Positions 56,523 to 64,000 of a stretch of DNA of 64,000 nucleotides are shown piece by piece. The notes beneath the pieces were generated by a model, which had not been told where the DNA came from, made no database searches, and was given only the letters and a program-made list of their open reading frames with translations. This DNA is from Cocos nucifera. Taxonomy: Eukaryota; Streptophyta; Magnoliopsida; Arecales; Arecaceae. Numbering within the stretch: position 1 is the stretch's first letter; each line of letters starts with the position of its first letter. The DNA is taken from positions 1,054,001 to 1,118,000 of the forward strand of contig QRFJ01000780.1 of the NCBI GenBank assembly GCA_006176705.1. The letters are read 5' to 3'. A program made the translations under genes and the position numbers.

Positions 56523-57730
56523 TGAGGAGACGACATCAAAAGTCTGTGAGAAGATGCTCATCACGAATCAGTAGCTCATCGACGTGTGTCTGGGCCTGCA
56601 TCGAATCCTCATAGAGTGCTCAGGCTCTAAGATCTGAGATAGGTGGTCATGGGGCCTAGAGATATCCGAGCCCTTGCTCGTGAGCTCATCTAACTGATCC
56701 TATAATTATAAATTAAAATAAAATTTTATAAAAAATACTATAATACTAATCATATATACTAATATATTTAATACTTACAAAAATATGCTCGATCGTGGTG
56801 TTCATCGGCCTGTCCGTCTTGTCCGTATGGTTGGATCGAAAGATCTCGCTACGGTTGGGCATCACTCCATCTCTCATTCGCTATAATAAAAAATTAATTT
56901 ATTAGAAAGATGATAAAAAATATAAATTTAATTTATCTAGTAAGATTTAGAATTAATTACCTCTCTATGCACATGACTGGCCATAGACTCGCGGTCTAGA
57001 GTATGCGTATACTCCTAGTGCTACACAGTTCTTCCGATTCTGATGGAAGGTAGCCTAACAAGTATTCAAATAAATAATAAATATTTAAATAATATTTAAA
57101 TAAAACTTTAAGCATATTAAAAAATTTAAAAGTTAGAAATTTTATCTCGAACTCTTGACTCCTCCAATGTCTAACCATCCTCTCCCACTGACTTGGAGGA
57201 TAGTTCTATATCCAAGAAACAAGCTCCTTCGGAGTATCTCATTGGTGCTCGAGCCATTCTCTATAGATCTTGACCTTGTAATCCTGGTATAACTCTCCGA
57301 TCTTCTTCAGTCGGACATCTCGAGCCCTCTCGTGATCGGAGAAGTCGTATCTCCTTTGCACAAATTTATCAAAAATTAGTTATAAAATTATTTTAATCAA
57401 ACATATATAGTATAAACATATAAAATGCATAAATATAACTAAGATGCACGTACTTACCCATATCTCCTCCCATATCCGATTTCTGATGACAGCATCCATC
57501 AAATGCCAGTCTCTGGGCTCTACAGGAATAATGTCCGACCGCCTCACAAGCACTCCAAAAAAGGAATGCATCTTCCACGCAGTCTCTCTTACCGACGTCC
57601 CCTCCACATCATACTGCACCATCATCCGATGCTGGTGGTTTCACACGTGTGCCATACATGTGGGACTGCGAAATGTCCGACTGAATGATGCATCTGCAAT
57701 GCAAATACGTTATGCAAATATATAAGTATA
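56523..57730 (-). pseudogene. Transposase_24-type gene of CACTA, exons
   Basis: On the minus strand, coding blocks are split by AT-rich introns. 57725-57458 encodes WKMHSFFGVLVRRSDIIPVE and MDAVIRNRIWEEIW, ending at a GTAAGT donor (57457-57452). 57370-57130 encodes FVQRRYDFSDHERARDVRLK, KIGELYQDYKVKIYREWLEH and NYPPSQWERMVRHWRSQEFE, with two W/Q stops. 57055-56945 encodes LPSESEELCSTRSIRI then MASHVHRE; 56880-56790 RDGVMPNRSEIFRSNHTDKT; 56700-56525 the DQLDELTSKGSDISR block. This matches the plant Ptta/En/Spm Transposase_24 family, whose role is uncertain and probably DNA binding. Splice sites other than the first are not fixed. Confidence 0.75.
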
Positions 57731-57777
57731 TAAATACTATATAAAAAATAAAGTTATGCTAATATAATAAAAACGTA

Positions 57778-57974
57778 CACAAAGATGCCTGCGACGGTAG
57801 AGGCTCAGCTGTCGGTGGACTAGATGCCACCGCTGAAGTAGATATTGATGGTGAAGATTCCTAAGCAGTCGATACTGAGGTGGATGGAGTATGCTCCGAT
57901 TGCTCCTCGGATGTGAAACTATGCGTAATTCATCGAGAGGTAAGGGTGAAAGCTAGATGGCATTTCAGTGCCAT
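57778..57974 (-). pseudogene. Probable first exon of the Transposase_24 gene
   Basis: Starting at the ATG at 57974 (MALKCHLAFTLTSR), a Ser/Thr/Pro/Glu-rich low-complexity stretch with two stops runs to a GTAC-type donor near 57778. Position and composition fit the variable N-terminus of this protein family. No domain. Confidence 0.45.
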
Positions 57975-58090
57975 CGTGACCTACAACGTTGATGAACATT
58001 AATCAATATAACATCATGACATATCAAATTTTATTCATTCAGAAGTCGATCCAACTTCATGCCTGAGACATCCGGCTAAGGTCCTCCTCC

Positions 58091-58150
58091 AGTCGGCTCG
58101 ATCATGGCCCAAGCTGACTCGACTGCGTATTCGAGCCAGCTCAATTATGT
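58091..58150. repeat. 60-bp piece resembling the W-family LTR
   Basis: Strings CGGCTCGATC, CTGACTCGACT and TATTCGAGCCAGCTCAA line up in order and spacing with 16338-16396 in the W1 LTR. It is either a captured LTR fragment or a shared motif array. Confidence 0.5.
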
Positions 58151-58545
58151 GCCATCCCCTCGATCACTCCCTCTCTTCTTCTCTTGATCTCTCCCATCGG
58201 TGATGACGGCGAGGCCGAATCCCTCCCTCTCAGCTTTTCCATCTCTCGATCTTCCTCTCTCCCACTCTCGATCTCCCTCATTGGCGAGGTCAGACCCCAT
58301 CCCTCTCTCTCTCACTCTCTCGATCTCCCTCATCGACAAGGCCGAACCCCATCCCTCCCAATGATGCCGGCAAGCTGGACCCCCTCCCTCCCTCTCTCGC
58401 TCTCTCGATCTCCTACTCTCCCTCTCTCGATCTCCCTCACCGACGAGGTCGGACACCCTCCCTCCTAATGATGGTAGCGAGGTCGGACCCCTTTCTCCCA
58501 ATGATGGTGGTGAGGTTGGATCCCTCCCTTCCTCTCTCAAGTACA
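58151..58545. repeat. C/T-rich minisatellite in CACTA
   Basis: Imperfect tandem units built of CTCTCGATCTCCCTCA, GAGGTCGGACCCC and CCCTCCCTCT; unit length is about 60-90 bp and uneven. Open frames here are by-products of the biased composition. Confidence 0.7.
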
Positions 58546-58959
58546 GATCCATTGGGTATTCGAATTTAGATCCGATATCAGTAATTAAAATTAGGTCAGG
58601 ATCTGAATATCCAGATTTCGATCCAAACCCAATCCGTTGACAGATCTAATCTACAGCTGTCGATATGGTACAGTCCAAAAACTATGGCATGTAGATAATT
58701 ATAATATTTATAATAAATATTTATAATATTTATTATAAATATTTTATAAATTATTATAAATATATATGATTACTAAATAATACTATAAATTTTTTAAAAA
58801 AATTATACCTACGGCTATAGTGAGCGGATCGCATTGAAAGTTTCGAGAATCGTCGACGACGATGCTAGAGAAGGACGATGACATTAGAGATAACCTACGA
58901 AATAAAAATAAGATAGTGAGATAGAGAAGAGAGAAAAAGAGAAAAAAGAGAGAGAGAAC

Positions 58960-59625
58960 AGGGGCGACCGAGGATGGAGGCAGAGGGAGGGGGCACAGTG
59001 ATGCGAAGGCCGAAGAAGGCTTCGCACTCGATCGGAGGAGGGTCAAAATGGTGGTGGTGGTGGGGGGTGGGTTTTGCGGGGGTTGAAGAAGGGTCGGATG
59101 GGGATTCACTGAAGGGAGGGTTCGTTGGGGATCGAGGGAGGGTCAGATGGAGGGATGGAGAGGAGGGGTTGGGGTTTCGCGGTGGGGCCCGAGTGAGGGG
59201 TGCAAGGGGGTTTGCTAGAGGGAGATTTTGCGGAAGGTCGAGAGAGGATCGGATGGAGGGGTGGGGGGCCAGGTGGGGGTGGGGCGGGTGGCGGGAGGGG
59301 CAACGAGGATGGAGGGTGAGAGGAGGGTCGGATGGAGGGGTGGGGACGGTGGCAGGAGGGACGGTCGGGGATGGGGGTGGAGAGGGAGGGTTGGATGGAG
59401 GGGTGGGGTCCAGGTGGGGTGGTGTGGAAGGGGCGACCGGGGATGAGGATCGGGAGAGGGAGGGGGAAGGAGGGGCAGCACCGGTCGAGGGGGAAGGAGA
59501 GGCGACGTCAGTCGGGGGGAGGAGGATTGACGTCGATTGTGGGGAGAGGAGGGGCGACGTCGGTCGGGGGGAGGAGGGATGACGTCGGTCGGGGGGAGGA
59601 GCCTCACCGACGATGAAGAGGAAGG
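58960..59625. repeat. G-rich, CpG-rich low-complexity block
   Basis: Strongly G-rich on the plus strand, with repeated GGATGGAGGGGTGGGG and GTCGGGGGGAGGAG units and many G-runs. Long open frames on both strands (Pro/Ser-rich on minus, Gly/Arg/Glu-rich on plus) follow from the composition and match no domain. It may be the promoter or first-exon region of the CACTA gene or captured GC-rich host DNA. Confidence 0.7.
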
Positions 59626-59679
59626 GGAGAGAGAAAGATCGAGTGCGCATGAGAGGAAAGAAAAAATTTAAAGATTTTT

Positions 59680-59865
59680 AACCTAATCTACGGCAGCAGT
59701 TATCGAACTGCTGCCATAGATCTATGGTGATAACCGCTACCGTAGATCTATGACAGTGGTAACTCAAAATCGCTGCCATAGATCTACGGCAGTGGTTCTA
59801 TAATCAATGTCGTAGATCTATGGCAGCGATTTTTGATAACCATTACCATAAGTAAAAAATAATTT
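59680..59865. repeat. Internal set of CACTA subterminal-type repeats
   Basis: GCAGCAGTTATCGAACTGCTGCCATAG-like units (five or so), the same type as at both ends, but 1.35 kb inside the right end. They form the outer part of the left arm of the long inverted repeat. Confidence 0.8.
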
Positions 59866-59938
59866 TTTTTATTTTTTTTTAAATATTATATAATTTTAAA
59901 ATTTAATACCATAAGTGAAAAATAATTTTTTTTATTTT

Positions 59939-60895
59939 TTTTAAATATTATATAATTTTAAAATTTAATATCCATCTTCACCATTCATTATTTAAATAAT
60001 TATCATTAGAGTATCATCGTAAAAGTTTGCCTCAATCCGATGGTCCTAGCCTCATTGATCATAAAAATTTGATTTCGATGATCACGAATGATGATGCAAT
60101 GATCTGATAGACGAAGATCTCCAATGGATCTAAAAATCTACAATGATGATCTTGATGATGTTTGTAACATACTGTCAAAGTTTTACTTCAATCAAATATC
60201 GTTATCATGATTAATTTAGTATGGAATGATTTCGATCGTTAAATTAGAAATAAGTGATCAAAGGGTTAAATGACGTCCGATTATGAGATAATTTTTTAGT
60301 TAAATGATCTTTATTATAATTTTTAATATTTTATATGATGATAATAGTAAAATTTAAATCATTTTCATATAAATTATTTATGTTAAGTAGATATTGCAAA
60401 AGCATGAGCATAACAACCAATGAAGTTTCAAAATGGTTATCAGGAGATGTATAGTTTTAGATTGTTCTTCATCTCTTGAATTGAATTTTATAATCACCTA
60501 TAAAAAATAATTAAAATAGTAGCCAAGATCATTTATAAAAAAAATTATCTCATAATCGGACACCATTTGGTCCTTTAATCAATCGTTTATCATTTAACGG
60601 TCGAAACTAACCTATACTAAATTGACCAAGATAATGATATCCAATTAAAGTAAAATTTTGATAGTATGCTACAAACATCACCGAAATCATTGTTGCAGAT
60701 TTTTGGATTCATCAGAGGTCTCTATCTATCAGATCATCGCATCATCATTCGTGATCGTCAAAATTAACTTTTTTGATCGACGAAGCTAGGGCCATCAAAT
60801 CGAAGCGATCTTTTACGATAACACTCTCATGATAATTATTTAGATAATGAATGATGAAGATGGATATTAAATTTTAAAATTATATAATATTTAAA
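59939..60895. repeat. Long inverted repeat in CACTA right part
   Basis: Left arm 59939-60335 and right arm 60498-60895 are inverted copies around a roughly 160-bp loop. Shared strings include AATATCCATCTTCA, GATCACGAATGATGATGC, ATGATCTGATAGA and TCCGATTATGAGATAATTT. With the flanking subterminal repeats (59680-59865 and 60905-61150) the arms extend to about 640 bp. A transcript would fold into a long hairpin. A 60-bp tandem duplication sits at 59866-59968. Confidence 0.85.
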
Positions 60896-60904
60896 ATATA
60901 TATA

Positions 60905-61197
60905 TATATAGCAGCGGTTACAATTAATCATTGCTCTAAATCAGATTATAGCAGCGGTTACTACTAACTGCTACTATAGATCCGACTTATGGCAGCGGTT
61001 ATAATTAACCGCTGTTATAGGTCCGACCTACGATAGCGATTTTCTATAACCACTGCTATATGTCGGATCTATAGCAGCGGTTATAAAAATTGCTACCATA
61101 GATCTGATCTATGACAGCGGTTAATGAAAATCGCTACTGTAGGACCTATAACAGTGGTTTCAAAAATTGCTTCCATAGTAAGCGTTGTCATAGACCA
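60905..61197. repeat. CACTA right subterminal repeats
   Basis: Eight or so GCAGCGGTTATAATTAACCGCTG-like units up to the right terminal inverted repeat. Confidence 0.88.
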
Positions 61198-61293
61198 TTT
61201 TTATAGTAGTGTAATCACATCTAATGTGACATCTAAAATCATCTAATTATTAGATCAAAAATAAATTAAAATCAGATCTAATGAATTATGAAA

Positions 61294-61309
61294 CCTAACT
61301 CTGATACCA
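61294..61309 (-). promoter_or_regulatory. Y primer-binding site (tRNA-iMet)
   Basis: On the minus strand TGGTATCAGAGTTAGG, two bases after the 5' LTR. The first 11 bases match the complement of initiator tRNA-Met. Confidence 0.88.
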
Positions 61310-61311
61310 GT

Positions 61312-63589
61312 TGAATGGAAAAAACCTATTTTTTGGGTCAGGTTCGTTCAGATCTGATTGGATCAAGAAGAATATTTCAAAAAAAAATTTCTAAGATCCT
61401 AATCAAATCTGAGATTTCTCAAATCTAATCTTATTGATCTAATAATAAAAATTAAAATTAAAATTAAAATTAATTTAATATTATCTTTATTTTGGGTAAT
61501 CTAATTATCCTATGATGATCCCGATGTTTGTCTGAGGTTCTGGATGTAGCCACGTAAGTGCCTGACCTCTACCGATATTCACTCAGACATAATTTGAAGA
61601 TCTTCTCCTTCTCAATCAATTCTTCAAAAATCAAATCTAGATCTGATCTTAAAGGTCTTCTAAATGGCTTTTGAAGAACAGCCATTGTCTCTTGCAGCAG
61701 TACTGCCTTCTTCCTTTCCTGGCACCTTTTACTTGCTTGTATCGCACCTTCTTCATGCCCAAAGTCCCTTAGGCATGGAGAGGAGAGAGAGGACCAGAGG
61801 GTGGCATGGAGAAGGAGGGAGAGGGGCTATGTGGCATGGGCTAAAGGTAGAAGAATTGAATTCTAGGCGCAGACAGGGTTTATATAGATCCTGCTGCGCT
61901 ATGCAATGCCACATCATTCTGGCCAATCACGATCCTTTATACAATCAGATCTAAATTTGATTGGTGGGATGACATCATTTGATTTAATCAAATTAGAGAC
62001 CCTCAAAACTCTCCTTAGGTGGTGCCAAGACTGAGTCAAACAAGTCTTCTTGGTGCCACACAATTTAATCCCCTAAAGCAACTGGAGTCCCATCTATACG
62101 GGACTCCATCTTTTATCCTCATGGGAGGCAGAGGCGTGTGCCCCCTTTTTGTCTACTTTTTAGCAGGGGGACAAGTCTCTAGTTACTCTCCTATGGTGCA
62201 TGACACATGGGCAGATGTCTAAGTGTCCAGGGTCAATATTTGACCAATGTCCGAAGACAAGATTTAGCAGGTGATGAAAAATGGCAGGTGTTGTCTCAAA
62301 TTTATTTCATAAATTAAGACAACCCTTTTCTGACCTGGACAAGCTTCAGTTAGACCAAATAAAGATTTTTGAGTGAGTCCAAACACATTTGTCTTAGTCG
62401 AGATAAGTTTTAATGATTGTTAAAGAAGAACATTAGGCTCAATCGTGTGCTAGCACGATTTTCTTGAACTTAATTGAATCTTTTTCAAATTAATTGAACT
62501 GGGTTAATCCAATTGATAATATCCAGATCCAAATCCTTGTTTGTATGACCCAATTAGGTTCAGTTTCATATGGTAATGGGATATATCATGATCTCTATCA
62601 TTGACATCATCGAAACACCTTCCGATGGATCAGAACTTTTCTGATTCAGACAACTAGTATGATCGATCATCTAAATCATTCTAATTGCTCCCAAAATCCA
62701 TCAGTGATACCTAGCAGCATATGGTGGCAACCTATTAGAACTGAAAGAGAACCTTTCGGTGTAGTTACCTATGTGATTAAGTTTCTCTATCTTGAGCTCT
62801 GACTAGATTAGGGTTAAGGTGATCTCGTCAAACCCTAATTTCCATCATATGAATTAATCATTCGATTCAAGTTCAATGTGAAAATCCTAATGAAAACTCT
62901 TTCTATTATTTCACTCTGCCATGGCCATGGGCTTATGAACTTGATTCTCCTGATCATCATAGGGCTACTCCTCATCTATCGAGATAGATAGATCTCCTAT
63001 TGGTGCAATCCAATTTCTACAATGAACGTGCTATAGCCAACATACACCTCAGAATTCTGAATGGCTAGAAGATCGAGTTATGGTGTAGTCAAACTACAAT
63101 ACCCTTAAGATGAATTGCTGATGCACCTCAGGTTAAAGAACCAAATACACTACTGCAGCTTCGAGCCAGTCATCGACGAGAAGGTAGACTTTCTCATGAC
63201 TGCTCAAGGTAGTCACGCTTAGTGCCCTCATTCTCTAATGAGTATCTGTACTCTCACTCCAGTGTCTCTACACCATAGACTCAAGACTCATCTATCCAAA
63301 AGAAGCGATCGTACATCAATCTTTTGGATCAATCACCATCCTCATGATGATCCTACGGTCGGAAGCATTTTATGAGTTAATAATGAAAATTCATGTCTTA
63401 AATTTTCAACTCTTGAAAATATGAACTATCATTGCCATTAACTCAAGGAATGTATCATAGACACTTTCAAATACACACTATGATAGAAAATAACATATTT
63501 TATTATTTATAGTTAAAATTATAATTTTATCCTTAGAAGTGTATTACAAGTGTCAGCCAATCTGGCTTCTAGGGCATACATATCTAATA
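61312..63589 (-). other. Y 5' LTR
   Basis: 2278 bp, counterpart of 48232-50505. TATA box TCTATATAAA on minus at 61879-61888. The right terminus has CA changed to TA. An open plus-strand frame of 96 codons (61664-61954) parallels the one in the other LTR. Confidence 0.92.
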
Positions 63590-64000
63590 TCATCTAGTGT
63601 CCATACACTATTTGATTTTCATGGACTTCAATTTGGATTATGTGACTCTAAGCCACTTCTCATAGTTAGACCACTGCATTGCATCCCTATAGGTAATCGG
63701 ATCCTTATTATTCTCATCGAGCTCAACAGGATCACCATTCTGGATCTAGATATTGAAGTATCTATCTGGCTAATACGGTACTTTATCGGATCTCATTAAA
63801 GGTGCTACTTTAATGGGCTCTAAATTTGATTTGATCAAATATGGTTCTATAGGTTTACTAGATTATGTCGGTTCATTTCTATCAGTCAAACTTTCTCAAG
63901 TTCAACTTGACAGGCATTAGTTCCTTCTCTAAGGAACTCCTTTCCAAAAGGAATGTCCTTCTACTGATGAACATCTTATGTTCTTTAGCATGGTAGAATT
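63590..64000 (-). pseudogene. X element resumes: integrase-RT linker and RT start
   Basis: On the minus strand: a PIEPYLIKSNLEPIKVAP-like linker, then DPITYRDAMQ and EKWLRV near 63660-63720, and SNSVWTLDD at about 63592-63618. This is the same protein region as QVWTLVDPP in Y. It joins the 48231 side through the duplicated TCATC. The rest of X lies to the right of the window. Confidence 0.82.

Larger units (their letters stand above)
56238..61211 (-). mobile_element. CACTA (En/Spm) DNA transposon
   Basis: 4974 bp with terminal inverted repeats CACTACTATAAAAA at both ends and a TAA target duplication (56235-56237, 61212-61214), both diagnostic of CACTA elements. Subterminal repeats of the GCAGCGGTT/AACCGCTGC type fill 56262-56520 and 60905-61195. 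Inside are a Transposase_24-type gene remnant on the minus strand, C/T-rich and G-rich low-complexity blocks, and a long inverted repeat. It does not contain a recognisable TNPD-type transposase, so it is probably non-autonomous. It is inserted in Y's leader, so it is younger than Y. Confidence 0.93.
48232..63589 (-). mobile_element. Y: Ty1/copia element carrying a CACTA insert
   Basis: The minus-strand element has a 5' LTR at 61312-63589 and a 3' LTR at 48232-50505. TCATC is duplicated at 48227-48231 and 63590-63594. Between them, in element order, are an iMet primer site, a long leader (interrupted by the CACTA element), gag, protease, integrase, RT, RNase H and a purine tract. Without the CACTA insert it is about 10.4 kb, large for copia because of 2.27-kb LTRs and a leader of about 1.9 kb. 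All genes are broken. The LTRs differ by transitions in the stretch I counted. Confidence 0.93.

Noticed and set aside
58145..58552. Arg/Glu/Gly-rich open frame (minus) as a gene
   Set aside because: It translates a C/T-rich minisatellite; frames on both strands are open and repeat the same short peptide.
58895..59650. Long Pro/Ser-rich open frame (minus) and Gly-rich open frame (plus, 58974-59582) as host genes
   Set aside because: Both come from a G-rich low-complexity block inside the CACTA element; open frames on both strands at once, no domain, repetitive units.
59680..61200. Regularly spaced short repeats as a CRISPR array
   Set aside because: Units are diverged, alternate in orientation and match both ends of the CACTA element; this is plant nuclear DNA.

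Overview
This is eukaryotic nuclear DNA, almost certainly from a plant. It contains the first two exons of a plant cyclin-T gene, Ty1/copia and Ty3/gypsy LTR retrotransposons primed by initiator tRNA-Met (TGGTATCAGAGC-type binding sites), plant L1-type LINEs with DUF4283/CCHC ORF1 proteins, a CACTA transposon with a plant-type Transposase_24 gene, and hAT and other MITEs. The mix looks like a monocot with a large genome. A palm is my guess from general familiarity, not something the sequence proves. Nearly all of the window is transposon sequence in varied states of decay. No bacterial-style operon, CRISPR array, rRNA or tRNA gene was seen.

Layout: 1-5640 holds the body and probable 3' end of a decayed Ty3/gypsy chromovirus. 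6441-7184 (minus) is the start of a cyclin-T gene with intact splice sites; its later exons are not seen and may lie left of the window across a transposon-filled intron. 7545-8580 is an unclassified dispersed repeat (second copy at 22385-23035). 9725-11200 holds two abutting LINE fragments in opposite orientation. 11205-16825 is a foldback element split by a 3.4-kb gag-only LTR retrotransposon (W1, duplication CCCCC). 16830-21216 (minus) is one LINE ORF1 interrupted by a solo LTR, a hAT MITE and a second MITE. 23215-23670 is a LINE ORF2 end. 23684-31965 is a copia element (V) containing a second gag-only element (U, duplication TTACA). 33390-37314 is a non-coding LTR element (T). 38823-42114 is a second copy of the W family (W2, duplication CAAAA).

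From 42166 to the right edge is a four-deep nest. Copia Z (plus strand) was invaded by copia X (minus), X by copia Y (minus, duplication TCATC), and Y's leader by a 4974-bp CACTA element (duplication TAA). X resumes at 63590 and runs off the window. The target-site duplications let the order of insertion be read directly.

The coding regions of all elements are broken by stops and frameshifts. Differences between the two LTRs of Y, counted in one 180-bp stretch, are transitions only, and zinc-knuckle cysteines have often become tyrosine; both are as expected for long-methylated, silenced DNA. The most unusual points are two independent gag-only retrotransposon families, an LTR end that seems to have absorbed an old primer-binding site, a GAGCCGGCTC-like motif shared by otherwise unrelated elements, and two long inverted repeats able to form hairpins.
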